Positions 44,291 to 56,482 are shown, counted from the first letter of the stretch. The stretch is DNA of 64,000 bases from Emydura subglobosa (GCA_007922225.1 ML679959.1:21337230-21401229); one strand, 5' to 3'. Notes: generated from the letters alone by a model not told the origin. A program made the numbers and translations.

Positions 44291-44517
44291 ATGTCCTTAA
44301 AGATAAAAGATGATACTGAAAGGTCATCCATTCTGAGGATTATCAAGTATCACTAAGACTTTAATTTTTCTCCTGAATCTGAGTACGTATGTGGCAAAAA
44401 TTTGACTGGCTTTTATTTCATCTGAAGGAAAATTATTTGCATTTCTTTCCCAGCCATATATTAAATATCAATGATAAATGTTTCCATATAGCAAATATGT
44501 ACCCACACATGCACAAT

Positions 44518-44620
44518 GGACCTGATTTTCCTCTCACACCAGGGTAAATCTGGAGTAACGGCACTGGAGTCAATAGAGCTTATGCCAGTGTAAAAATCAT
44601 CAAGGGAGTAGAATCAGGCC
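44518..44620. repeat. 103-bp palindromic repeat
   Basis: GGACCTGATTTTCCTCTCAC at the left faces GAGTAGAATCAGGCCC at the right. Inner ACCAGGGTAAATCTGGAG faces TATGCCAGTGTAAAAATC. The centre is GCACTGGAGTCAATAG. Confidence 0.75.
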
Positions 44621-44625
44621 CGTGA

Positions 44626-46914
44626 CTTTAAGTACTGAAATAAATTCCACCGCAAGGGATCTTGGAGTCTTCAGAGGTGAAATCATGAACTCTCTTTCCT
44701 TATTGCAGTTGCCTTTTGGTGCTAGAAATACTGAAGAGGCAAAAACAGCAAGGTCAGTGTAGCATATTTTCCCTGCCTACCAACCAATCTTTTAAAAATC
44801 AAGCCATTACTTTCCTACATATTCCTCCACACCCACTCTGTCCAGCACAAAATTATTCCATAGGTGGATATTTAAAATACGATTATGTTTTTAGTGAGGG
44901 CTTTCAAATGCCCCCTTTCCCCCTTAATAATTACTGCCTCTCTGAGAGTATGCTCTTAAAGATTTCAACTGTATTCGATACAACCTGTAAGTTATGTTTT
45001 GTTTTAATTTACTTACTTGGGTACAAAAAAAAATACTTCAATCAAATAGTTTACTCGGGGTCAATACTACCAGTGAAGAACTGCATGCAGTGGGAATGAG
45101 GAAAAGTTATAACAGAAATTGCATCACAAAGAATTTAATTTCCAAAAGAACTACATAGGCAGCACTGGAAAAAGTTAGCAAGAAGGAGGAGTGCTTTCTC
45201 TCGGTTGCTATTAGTGCTGGTCTTTGGGGTGTAGCTTTCCTCTTGGGCTTCTGTGTTTGTTTTACGTATTGCTTTCCTCTTCCTTCTGGTCAGGATACTT
45301 TTTATGACTAGGCAAGACAATACTAAGCAGCAGCACGGAATCTGTTCTGCTGCAGGACAAAATGAACCTTTGCATTAAACATCCAAGAGACAAATCGGGG
45401 TAAGTGGAAAAAAATTAACTGTTCTGGGTAGGGGTGCATTGCCTGAAGTTAATTGACAAATAATAAACAGCTGTTTTTTCCTAGCTTATCACAATATTAA
45501 GAATTCCAACTGAGATCCAGCCCTGAAATATATCAAGGAAGGAATTACATGTAGGCCTTTGCTAAGGTCTATTACTTAGAGGTCGTGAGGATACTAATCC
45601 TTTAAACAAGGCCTTCATGGTAGTAAACTGTGGTGGTAAACTGGGCCTTCATGGTAGTGTTTAAATATATTTTCCCTTTTTTTTTTCCTACTTGCAAAGA
45701 ACTTTTATATTTTCTCTTCAGAGAGTTTATCCTGATGTTATCATCTTCTTGTGTTTGGCGCATATTATACTAGTTATATTTGCTCAGCTGTGCTGAGTCC
45801 AATAATAAAGACACCGTGCAGAGGGCAGTTTCAAGATGTGCAATGAATCTCTGTAGCTAATAAAATAAGCACCTGCTCTGTTGGAAATATCAGTGTGAAG
45901 CCCATAATGGTAGTACAAAGTGGACAGCATAAGTGATCCTATTTTATAATCTTATAATGTCTATATAGTTTGGTTCTACATGCATGCAGGAGATGTTTGT
46001 AGCTGTATTGGACTTGGAGATAATGTGAGCAAGGTGCAGCAGTTTATAGGGTATCTGTAAAGGAAATATCGCACAATACAAGATTTGGTGACTCAAACTT
46101 TTGCCCCAGAGATTTCCTGTCTGCTGGTGTCAGAGGATTTTCTTTAATGTAGGCTCACTCAGTTGATCAGGTTTACTGTGATCTGCATACATTACTGCCA
46201 AGTTTTTAGTTTATGACAGCAAAGGGATTCCGCAAACAAACAAATCTGTGTATATGTATATGTGTACGTATTGGAGCTGGATGCATAATTGGCAGCAAAT
46301 AATCTATTTTACAAATTTCACCTCTTTTCTATTTCAAGTATGCTGGCAAACAGTTTAAAACTTCATCCAATTTATTCTTTATTCCATGTTGTTCCCCAAA
46401 TAATTCTGCCAAATCCTTCTTTGTCTGTAGATTATTGTGTTGCATGTATCTAATATTCAAAAATTCACCCGTATTGGTTTGTTTTGATTGTCCACATAGG
46501 TTGCATGGTATGTTTCTGGTCTCTGATTGGATTAGAATAATGCTTAGAATCAGATCAGTGTGAATACTAACATTAACAAATGCAAAATTCACTTTCCATG
46601 AATATTCCCCATATTTGCTCATAATCCATTATTGCTGCAAATATTCCTGCTAGTAAAAGCTTTCACTAGACTATTTGTGGAAAGCAGTTACAGGAGAGTG
46701 AGCACAATAAGAATTAATTAATATATGAACTTAATGGATATTTCCCAGATATACTTTGCTGTCTTTGTGGAGCTTTATACGATGAACTAATTCTGCTCGC
46801 ATTCACACTGGCGTAATGACAGGAATGAAGTTACTACAGGTTTATGTTGTAACAGAGGGCAGAATTTTTCCATAGTGTCTAAAATTAACTTACTTGCAAA
46901 AGATTCCTGAATTA
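44626..46914. other. Unique A/T-rich stretch
   Basis: No gene. The 127-codon open frame at 44716-45099 lacks any domain. A small duplication of GGCCTTCATGGTAGT occurs at about 45611 and 45645. Confidence 0.5.
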
Positions 46915-47165
46915 TTTATTCAGCAATGTGGCTTACTGAATATGACACTTACCTAGAATTCAGGAAACGTGGATTCTACTCCTGTTTCTGTCACTTCACC
47001 TGTCTGTCTCCTGTTTATCCTCCCACCCTGGTCTGTCTTGTCCATTTACACTGTAAGATCTTTGGGGCAGGGAATGTCTCTTACTAGGTGTTTGTAAAGT
47101 GCCTGACATAATGGCTCCCCAATCTCAGCTGGGTGCTCTTGTAATACCAATAATAATAAATAAAG
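46915..47165 (+). mobile_element. MIR/L2-type SINE, sense
   Basis: TAGAATTCAGGAAACGTGG, TTCTACTCCTGTTTCTGTC, then ACACTGTAAGATCTTTGGGG, CAGGGAATGTCTCTTAC, GTTTGTAAAGTGCCTGACAT and a final TAATAATAAATAAA tail. Order and tail fit a sense SINE of the MIR-related group. Confidence 0.7.
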
Positions 47166-47718
47166 GGCAGATAATTGTCTGCTGGCTGTATTCATGCCTT
47201 AACTTGGCAAAATGCCCACTGAAGTTGATGGAAGTTTTACCTAAGGATTGCAGCATCAGCCCTCAAATTTTAGCTGTAAGTCCACCAATTTCAGGGGGGG
47301 GATTACGAGGTTAAACTGTATTTAACTTGGCAAATCCGTCTGTGAAGAGGTGACTCAGTCTGCACAGTGCAGCAGCCAACGCTGGCTGGCGTTGAACACT
47401 TGCTTCACTTTCCATCACACATTCTTCCTCTTCCATTAAAGCTTCCAATGTGCTTCTTGCTACAGCAGTTTGCCTTTTCTAAATTGCAGGGAGACAGAAA
47501 CAGTCACATCCCAGGCTATCAGGCCATAGTGTTAGCCAAAGAAGATTGTGTAAGATGTGTGTATGGAAATTATTCATAAAAACAGCAAGAGGGAGAGAGA
47601 AGTTACTATATTAGTTAAAAATAGAATACTGTTATAATCTTGAGCCAATGATCTAGACAATTAAACTGTAAGTTAGTTCCACCACTAACATACAGATAAT
47701 AGCTTGTGCTGAGAACAT

Positions 47719-47818
47719 GAAGCCTGATTCTGATCTCATTGACACGTTTTATACCAACATATTTCCACTGACTTCAGTGGATTTACTCCTGTTAAATAGA
47801 TTAGAATCAAATCCATAG
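47719..47818. repeat. Short palindromic repeat
   Basis: AGCCTGATTCTGATCTCATT and AGATTAGAATCAAATCC face each other around CCACTGACTTCAGTGG, itself a perfect inner palindrome. Confidence 0.65.
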
Positions 47819-47835
47819 TCTTTATAAAAGATAAA

Positions 47836-47936
47836 GGGTCAGATTCTGATTTCACACATGCAGGCGTAAAACTGGAGTAACTCCACTGAAGTCAACAAAG
47901 TAACATCTGTATACACAGAAGTAGAATAAGGCCCTT
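47836..47936. repeat. Short palindromic repeat
   Basis: AGGGTCAGATTCTGATTTCA and GTAGAATAAGGCCCT at the ends. Centre CTCCACTGAAGTCAAC. It is head-to-tail with the copy at 47719. Confidence 0.65.
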
Positions 47937-47999
47937 TGTATTTAATCTTTTCCTTTCTTCTATATTTTCAACTGAAGCAAAGATCTCAGATTTCCTCTA

Positions 48000-48521
48000 T
48001 TATAAGAGTCTACCATGATCATATTCATGACTGCATCGTTCTCTTATGTCCTGCACCTGAGCTTTCAACAATCCAGCTGTATTTCTATAGTAAAATGGAA
48101 AAATCATGCCAATCATATAAACAAAGGAGTACAGAAATAATTTACCAGCTTGATATCTATACAGAAGACTATACAAAATAAAAAAATAACCACCGTAAAA
48201 TAAAGGTACATTAGGTCTCAGTAGGAAACAAAGAGGAACAAATAGAACAGCCACCTGGAAAAATATACTAGATGTACACAACAGGATCAAAATAATAATA
48301 ATAAAAACATTTAAAACCACCTTCAGCAAAATACTCCACATGAAAAGATTTAACTGGTCACCATGAAAAACAGCAAAGTGGGTTATTAAAGTCAGGAGGG
48401 AAACAAGAACAGTAAATATCTTAAAAGATTGTAAAAACAGTTTCTGAGGTATTAAAAAGAAACCCACCTTCAAAAGCAAAGCAATGGTAATTGTCAAAAA
48501 TTGAAGTTGATAACCCTCCAT
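48000..48521 (-). other. 173-codon hydrophobic open frame, probably not a gene
   Basis: The minus strand is open for 173 codons. It gives a strongly hydrophobic product with about four or five membrane-segment-like stretches and many F, L, I and Y residues. I recognise no family. The plus strand is A-rich and T-poor here, which removes stop codons on the minus strand and creates hydrophobic codons automatically. There is no splice or promoter context that I can defend. Confidence 0.15.
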
Positions 48522-49033
48522 CTCATGTGATTGTCTATAATCGATAGCAGTTACTGGACAACTGTTTTAAGTTATTTTCCAAATTGATTTTAAAATAATG
48601 CAGGGTTTTCTTTTCCCCCAATAAATCATTGAAAAGACATTGTGTTCTTTTATGTCTAAGTTGTGAAGTGTCATCTGCATGATGTCAAACATGTTGACAC
48701 ATGCTATACCACACATCACTATCTCTCCACCTGACGTGTCAAAGCAAGAGATTTTCAAAGGCATGTGTCTTTGAACTGTAAATTATGTTTAACAAAGAAG
48801 GTATTTCAAGAGTTATTTTGGTAAAATATCTCCTCATGTGACATCCTGCCTCCTAGATTGTTGCACATGAGTAGAGATAGTGATTATTACTTATATATTG
48901 CATCTATGTAAATGTGTCATCTGTGTAAATAAAAAAGATGACGTATCCTATATTCCTTGCATATCCAAAGCATAACTATATAAAGAGTATAAGTTTTGTC
49001 CCAGATCCTCTTCTTGGGTAAACCAGCATGGAT

Positions 49034-49114
49034 TCAATGGACTTGATTCTCATTTACGTTAAGTCCCTGGCAGTGTAAATGAGCCTGAGTGTCAATGAGA
49101 ATCAGGTCCATTGA
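49034..49114. repeat. 81-bp palindromic repeat
   Basis: TCAATGGACTTGATTCTCAT (from 49034) and, inverted at 49094-49114, TCAATGGACCTGATTCTCAT match at 20 of 21 positions over the full arms. Confidence 0.88.
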
Positions 49115-49567
49115 CTTTAATGGAGCTATGCTAATATACACCAATAGGAATCCAATCTATTTCCATTTATCCATTTCCACCCCTTCTTCTGCTCCTTGTA
49201 TGCCTCTTATAATGTGCAGCTCTTCTCTGCATATCTGGAAAGATCCTCGAGACATATATAACTTTATCTACAGTAAAGTTCTGATATTGCATCACTGAAA
49301 ACATCCAAGAGTAAATTGCTCTTCTAGTGTAAACGATATAACACTCAGACATTCTTCAGTGCAGTGAAGACTCTTGCATGTAGCTCTAAATATGCTTTTA
49401 TCTAAATTTTTTGCCCTAATTATAGTGGTGTTGTAAGAGTATTTAGGAATTTAGGCATTTTGACTTGGATTAAGAAATGTGTGTTGTCTTGATGAGGAAA
49501 AAAAAAGCAACATAATTTAATACATAGCAGAAACTATGCTGCATACATATATCTATTCATCTGGTAT

Positions 49568-49995
49568 TTAGAGCTGGTAGGGAATTTTTTGATGAAACAT
49601 TTTTTTCTCAGAAATGCCAAATCATCACACTTGAAACTTTTCATGGGAAAGAGTCAATTTCAACAAATTTTCAACTCAAAAATGTTTTGAAAAAAAAAAA
49701 ATTTAAAATTGTCAAAAGGTTTCATTTTGACATTTTTTAAACAAAAAAAAATCCTGTTTTCCAGTTCAATGATTTTTCATTTCAAAAGATGAATTAATTA
49801 CAGTTGTTTTTATTACAAATTAATATTTTAAATGGTTGAAATCAAAACAAACCATTTTGATTGGCTCAAAATAATTCCTTTATTATTTTTATTTTGGTGA
49901 AAATGTTCATCCTGATTTAGGACAGGAACATTTTTCAAAGTCTCAAAAATTATCATGGGACAGGAAAACTATTTCCTGCCTGTCTCTAGTGGTAT
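49568..49995. repeat. A/T-rich dispersed repeat (AAAATTTTC type)
   Basis: Begins TAGAGCTGGTAGGGAATTTT and ends CCTGCCTGTCTCTAG. The ends are weakly inverted. The body is dense in GAAACATTTTT, CAAATTTTCAACTC and TTTTGAAAAAA. Confidence 0.55.
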
Positions 49996-50514
49996 TTACT
50001 AGTTTGAAGTCTGCAAGGGGATTTAGACTTAAAGCACTTTGCATTTTCATACCAGATGATTGCTTTAATACATTCCAGTGTGATTTTAATTTGCAAAAAA
50101 CTATTTCCTACCATATCCAATAGATGGCAGCACTTCATCCACAACTAACTGTATAATGCAGGAGGACCAGCTGTAAACAGAAAGTCTAACAATGTAGATG
50201 GTTCACAGTTCAGCAGCCAATCAGAAGACAGTTACAGCAAACCCTACTTTAATGTATTGTGGCATTGGGGTTAGGAATGTACCAATGTTTGAGTTCAAAA
50301 CTCATTGATAAAAATTTGCTCAGTGATCAAACAAAATATGTTTGGAACAAAGATAAACTGTGCAATGCTGGAGAAAGAGAAACAGGTGCACTTCATGCTA
50401 CTTGAGTGGATGTGTGCCCTGTGGTAGCACCTAGGCTGGGTAGCGAAGAGAGAGGGGATGGTAAGGGTCAGTCGTGAGAGAAGAATCGGAGACCTTTTAG
50501 AAGAGTGGTGCACT

Positions 50515-50765
50515 GAGGCAACATGGCCTAATGAATAGGGCACTAGAGTGGAATTCAGGAGACCTGAATTGTATTCCTGGCTCTGCCACTGACCTGCTGT
50601 GTGATCCTTGGCCATGTTTCTTCATCTCTGTTTCCTTTCCCACCTTCAGCTGTCTTTTCTACATGAAATCCAAATTCATTAGGATAGGGAACTATCTCTG
50701 TGTGTTTGTACAGTATCTAATACAACTGGGTCTTGATCTTAGTTTGGGCCCATGAGTGTGACAGA
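50515..50765 (+). mobile_element. tRNA-derived/MIR-like SINE, sense
   Basis: ATGGCCTAATGAATAGGGC (A-box-like) and GAATTGTATTCCTGG (B-box-like) head the element. They are followed by CTCTGCCACTGACCTGCTGT and GTGTGATCCTTGG, then a 3' part with GTTTGTACAGTATCTAATAC. This is the best-preserved SINE in the window. The core between head and tail is shortened. Confidence 0.75.
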
Positions 50766-51338
50766 CATCCAACTAAATAACAACATTACCAATCCTAAAA
50801 GAAAGGTACCGTAAGAATAACTAGGAGATAGGAGAAAGCTGAAAGTGATGGAGTTGCTTACCTGGAATACCTGCAATTACATAGCTCTGAAGGACTAAAA
50901 AGAGTAAAAAGGACTTCATGCAGATGGACTACATGCATTAATGGCTGATGGTGTCTAGTCACTGTACAGAGCTGAGCAGAGGAAGCCATTCGCTGTGCAC
51001 AGCAAGAAGTTGTATTGGTCCTTCAGAACCCAGGAGGGATGCTACATAGTCTTGAGTTCTACTACCAGCTAACTGGTTACATATATATGGATTAGAGCAC
51101 TTCTGTAACAGCCATTCAGAAGAGGTTTACATTTGTATGTGCAGCTGTGTTAACTAAAACAAGGTGTCGCAGGGACACCAACATTCCTGTCAGAGGATAT
51201 ATGCCAATTGGCCTGCGGAGGTCGTGAGGGAATTTTTCCCTCCCCCCATGCAGCACCGCATAATTTGCTAGGTGAATTGTGTGATATTTCTTGGTTACAG
51301 GTGTAGCACCAAAAGAACTGCAACAGCATGTTTGATCA

Positions 51339-52250
51339 TGTGAGGGGGTGTACAAACCCCACCCTGTGCCAGAGGGGATTAACGAGAGCCCGTGGGCTCC
51401 ATCAGCCCTGCCTTGCTGCACCTGTGGTGGGTGTCAAGCCTGGAGGAAGGAGTTAAAAGGGCTGAACCCAGTGCTGGTGGGCTGACTGGGAAGGAGAACA
51501 GGTTGCTGGCTATCATGCAGCGAAAGAAGCCAAGGCGCTAAGCTGGCCTTCTGGTAGACAGAGCCCCCCTGGAAAAAGAAAGGCCTGCATGAGGGAGCTC
51601 AAGGCAGCTGTGAAGGAAAGCTGGGGAAAGGGAACCCCCCCAGGGTTCTGCGAACTGCCCTGCTAGGGGAGTACAGAAAGCTCTCCTGCAACGGAACTAG
51701 TAGGGTACCAGAAAGTGCCAAGAAACTCTGCAGTGAATGTGGGGGAAGGGGCTTAGAAAGAGCAGGGCTGATACACTCAAAGCCTGAGAAGAGGCTATGG
51801 GAAAAACCTAAGACAGAGCAAGGTAGGAATTGGTCCAGGGAGGAGCAAGAGGTCTCCATTGTCAGGCCTTGGCTGCCCATGAAAGGGTCCCTGGACTAGA
51901 GCCAGAGGAGAGGGAAGGCCTGAGTTCCCTTACTGGTCCCCTGAGGAAGGTGGTATGGAAATCACCTAACATGAGGGGTAAGGACTACCAAAATTTCCTG
52001 ATACGAGGGGCAAAGATTAGTGAATCCAGAGTAGGCTGAGGGCCCAACGTGAGGTCAGTGGACTTTTTGTTGGGCTCTTGATTTACCTGGGAAGGGATGG
52101 GACTATGTATAACCGGACTGGAGGGCCAAGTCACAAAAGGCAGTGAGCCACAGGAGGCCTAAACAGCAATTTGGCAGAAACAACTGAGTGGAAGGCCTGC
52201 AACACCCTGCCTGGGCACAAGGCATTGGGCAGCTCCAGGGGTGAGTCACA
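51339..52250 (+). mobile_element. LTR-like block, plus orientation
   Basis: A G/C-richer 900-bp block stands out from the A/T-rich flanks. It starts TGTGAGGGGGTGTACAAACC and may end GTGAGTCACA. It contains a TATA-like TTAAAAGG (about 51455) and a later TATGTATAACC (about 52104). The composition and TG/CA ends are those of a reptile retroelement LTR, probably solo, because no gag, pol or primer site follows. Target duplication was not found, so the ends are provisional. Confidence 0.5.
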
Positions 52251-52649
52251 CTATTATCTCCCAAAAACTGTCTTCTCAAACCCTAAATATAGATTTCTAT
52301 TAAGGGTCATAAGGATAATTGTTAACATTAACAAAACAGAAATACATACCAAGATGTGTGCATGCCCAATGAACCAGCACACTTCCTTAGCGCTCAGACT
52401 GGTAGAGTAAATATGGCAGGTAATGCAAGTACTTTGATGCATGCTACTAATATATAATTCCAAGATCCTTACAGTAACAGGTGCTCTATAAATTAGAATA
52501 GAATAGCTGCATAGAGAAATAGAACAGAACGGATTGAACACTATTAGTTGAACCTATTATTTTCCAAATGTTGCTTTTTATTAAATACACCATTGGCTAA
52601 ATATTTTTAAGTATGTTGCCAGCTAAATAACTGGCAAAGTATTTGGCAA

Positions 52650-52705
52650 ATACATGATTTACATGAATTTACATGATTTACATGAATACTGAAATACATG
52701 ATTTA
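52650..52705. repeat. Short tandem array (TACATGATTTACATGAAT)
   Basis: About three degenerate units with ACATGATTTACATGAAT. Confidence 0.8.
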
Positions 52706-53439
52706 CAGAAAAAAATGGTTGAATAAATTTATATTCTGCTGGTAGGTGGACAGGTTGGTTGTTTTTTTAAGGATTCAGCTAGCTCTGATGGATAGATAGA
52801 CAGGCAGCCCAAAATACATAGACTGCCTTCGTCTACATTTCTGTCTGCCCAAAAAGCTGAAACCTTTCCAGATAACAAAAGTTAATGTAGGTGAAAAAAT
52901 GTTTTTATCACTTTCCAGGAAATGTTTATACTGCAAAGATTATTTTTAATGATTCTGAAGTATAACTGATGTTCAATCAGCTCTTTACATTACCTAATGA
53001 CCCTAACTTTCAGATGAGAGGACTCATTTTTTAGTATGTTTGCCGGCAGGAGTTGTAAAAATGGTATAAGAACGAATAGTCACAAATCTCAGTCACTTGA
53101 ATGCTTTGATTCCCCCATAAAAAATGGGTCTAAGCACTTTACACCATGACCGAGGTTAATGCACTTGTTAACCCATCTTTATTGATAATATCCTGGACCT
53201 GCTTTTTTTCAGTCTACTTAAGCCCCTGAGTTTTAGGCACATGTGCAGTGAGTGCAGCAAGCCAGGGTATGAATCAACAGCACAGTGAAAGACCCAGAGT
53301 GTGGCTTAGTGTACTCTGCTTTCAAGCAGTTGGGCAATGTGTCACTGTATATTGTTGGTAGCAAACTCTGGACCAATGGGACATCAAGTGATTGTAGTAC
53401 AGTGGTAGAGATATAACTCCACTACTTCACTCCAATGAG

Positions 53440-53530
53440 AGGAATCTACCCCAGAGTACATATGTGAGACGAGAATCAGTAGCAAAGCTCTCACTGACTT
53501 CAAGGAAAGTAGGATCAGTCTCCTAAAGAG
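53440..53530. repeat. Palindromic repeat, degraded
   Basis: CTACCCCAGAGTACATATG then GACGAGAATCAGTAGC and CACTGACTTCAAGG. Arms are partly lost. Confidence 0.35.
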
Positions 53531-53667
53531 GCCATCTTTTGGAGGAGATATTAAACTTTCAGGTATTTATTAACTATGTCCAAGTCCATCTGACCTACCA
53601 CTTTCACCATATCCAGCCTTCTCCATTCAGTCCCAGATGCTTGGAATAGTCTGTCTTCTAACAGACA

Positions 53668-53745
53668 GACAAAGTGGGTGAGTTAATATCTCTTATTGCA
53701 ACAAATTCTGCTGGGGAAAGCAAGTTCTTCTAACTTGTTTTGTAA
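53668..53745 (+). repeat. Dispersed repeat of the GGTGAGTTAATATCTC type, copy 1
   Basis: AAAGTGGGTGAGTTAATATC then TCTTATTGCAACAAATTCTG. It matches 54320-54370 by eye. Confidence 0.6.
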
Positions 53746-54037
53746 CATGGCAGTCAGTTCCTTTCTTCACTTAAATCCCTGCTTCAAACTCACTTCTGTT
53801 ATGATAATCCATCAAGGAGAAAGGGAGAAAATTAAGAGAATTTATTTTAAAAGCTTCTCTGTTTTGAAATTGGATCTTATTGGCCCAGCACTTTGTGTCT
53901 GATCAGTATAGTTTGTCTAACTTAAGCCCCCTCCAACAAAGCTTTTAAGCGCCTGCTTAACTTTATGCACATGAGTAGTCATAGGCATGGTCAGTACATG
54001 AAGTCAAGCAGGTGTTAACGTATTTTGCTGGATCATG

Positions 54038-54115
54038 GATTTAGACTGTAAGCACTCTGGCTCAGAGTCCTTGTCTTCCTTAATGAATTGATAAGTACTT
54101 TCAGTGCTTAATGAA
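54038..54115 (+). mobile_element. MIR/L2-type SINE tail fragment
   Basis: TTTAGACTGTAAGCACTCTGG then TCAGAGTCCTTGTC, matching the tail part of the SINE at 47050-47090. Confidence 0.5.
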
Positions 54116-54244
54116 AAAATAGCAATTATGATAATAGTAACACCGAGAACCAAGGGCAACTTCTACAAGTCAGAAGGTTTCATAGGAAGAAAAATCAGGG
54201 ATAAAATCCAATGTGTTTGCCAAAACTGCTTCATTCAAAACAGG

Positions 54245-54735
54245 CTCTAATTAGACCTGGTCAGCATTTTGTATGCGGAAAGTTTTATTCACAAAAATAG
54301 ACAGTTTTGTCAAAGAGAGACAGGGTAGGTGAGGGAATATCTTTTGTTGAACCAACTTCTGTTAGTGAGAGAGACAAACTTTTGAGATTACACAGAGCAC
54401 TTCTTCAAGGACTGACACAGCTACAACAACATTGGCAGGAAAATGTCTCTTCTGATGGAAAATTTGAGTTTTCACATGGGAAATTTCTAAATGAAAATTT
54501 CTGTTTCAAATGGACACTTTGAAATGAAATCAAACCTTATGTTTTGTTTTGATTTAAAATATTGTTTCATTGGAACCAGGGCTGCTTTTGTTTCAAAATG
54601 TTGGTTTCAAATGAAAATCATTTGACTTGATTCAAAACATCCCATGGGAAAACTGATATTTTTCAAAAGAAAGTTTTTGAAGAAATGTTTTTTGAACAAA
54701 AGTCTCTTGGGGTAAAAAATTTTGGTTCTAGTTCT
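54245..54735. repeat. A/T-rich dispersed repeat (AAAATTTTC type), split
   Basis: Left part CTAATTAGACCTGGTCAGC and right part GGTTCTAGTTCTG are weakly inverted ends. The body has GATGGAAAATTTGAG, GAAATCATTTGAC-like and CAAAAGAAAGTTTTTG sequence. A different repeat sits within it at 54320-54432. Confidence 0.5.
54320..54432 (+). repeat. Dispersed repeat of the GGTGAGGGAATATC type, copy 2 (nested)
   Basis: ACAGGGTAGGTGAGGGAATA, CTTTTGTTGAACCAACTTC, GAGAGAGACAAACTTTTGAG, TTACACAGAGCACTTCTTC, seen in order. I recall this sequence as common in turtles and crocodilians but cannot name its family. Confidence 0.65.
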
Positions 54736-56482
54736 GTTGTAAAGGCTGTGCCTAGGATATTGCTGGGTGCTTAAATGCCATGGGGACCTACAGAGTCCTC
54801 CATTACCATGATTTAATGCAGTGTTACCAATGTGGGAGGAATAGGCAGACGTCTTAGTTGTTCTTCAGTGTCAGCTTCCATTCAGATAAGAGTCTCTGGT
54901 TGTTATGCATATAGAAAAAAATTCAAAACATAGTGACTGTAAACAATGCAGAGACTTCTGCCTGAGGCTGCAGAGAGCCTGAAACAATAGCTCTGAAGGG
55001 TGAACAGGTTCATTCATCTGAATGGCTGCTAATTCAGCATTTTAAATGTCAGCATTGCCAACTGTTTCACTTTTAATTGAAACGTGTAAGAAAGGAGGGG
55101 GGAGTATTATTGTTCCCCTTTTCTAACCAAGCAGCTAGTCAAAGTGCATGGCCTTGAGGGGTTGTTCAAGTGGGGAATCTGGTATTTGCTGTGATACAAA
55201 GTCCTGCTTCTCTGAACTCAGTAGGAACCAAAAACAAAAGGAGCCGTTTCTTTGCTGATAGGCCCAAGCTTCTCTCAGTCTAGCCCCTGAACCCAGAATC
55301 TCTTTCTAGATTTCTCCTAGTGCTTACAGGTTGCTGCTTGGCTTTCTTGCTCTGCCCTGAGTCTCTCTGTTTCTTGTCTGCACCTAACCCTCCGCCCACA
55401 TGGTGCTAGTTTTGGACAGACTCCAGTACGTCTTGTTTTAGGTGGTGCCCCTTCCAGCAATCTTAAGTGACCCATCAGTTTCAACTAAACCCACACCAAA
55501 GTTTAACCCAGCTCAGAACAGTACTGTGAAGATTGACACCAATGGTTCCAAAAGCGTGGGGCTAAGTGCGGGGGAAGAGTGCAGAAAACATATAAATGAA
55601 GATGTGTAGGCCTTTAACAACACTTGGCAGAGTTACATAGGGGTTGGAGGAGGGGAAAAATGGGTTTCATTCTGCTGAAGGGGAGGGTCAGCCTTCCAAA
55701 GTTGGAGCAATGATGATCTAATTAATCACTTTGAATCATGTCTTGAGGCAGCTTGATGCTGTGTAAAATGGATGTAAAATCTGACTTCCACTCTACGGCT
55801 TTCCCAAAGAGCAAGTGAAGCTCTAGCTGAAACATCTGACCCTGTTCCCCTCTTCTCCTCTCCAGCCCCCAGCCCATATTATTTTGGGAGGGATTCGGGG
55901 TTAATTAAACTTTCTTTCCTGCTCTTCATCCATTGTCCTGCAATGACCCTTTAAACAAATGTCATTAGAAAAAACAAACATCTTTAGCACAGAAAGCTTT
56001 GCTTTGGCTAGGACTGGGCAAATACTGCAAAAAATTACTGCAAATATTAACTCAAGGTGAAAATTCATCCCAGCATAAGACTCAGGTACTGTTTAAGTCG
56101 TAATTTGCTCCTACTTATGCTGATCCTTTATAGAGGGGTGAATTTCATTCTGTTTTTCAGCAGATTGAAGTTGATAGTTTTGCCGCTTTTGTGATAACTT
56201 TCCAAAAAACATTCACCTGATTGCTTCACTGGCATAGAAAGTTGCAGAAAGCCACATTTAAACTTGCACTCCTGAATAATTGTGAAATTTGAATCTTAAC
56301 CAGCACTTCCAAGCTAAAAATTTCACTTCTCCTTGAAAATACTTTCGAGCTACTATTGTTACAAGTAACACCCTAGTTAACCATAACAGAGCAATTAGGG
56401 GAAAATATACCTTCTTTTCCATATTCATTTTATTTACTTTGGGTAAAATTTTCAAAAGCTCCTGAGTGGCATAGAAGCCAAA

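Noticed and set aside
44716..45099. 127-codon open frame
   Set aside because: No domain, no splice-site context and no repeat-derived protein similarity. Length is within chance for A/T-rich DNA of this size.
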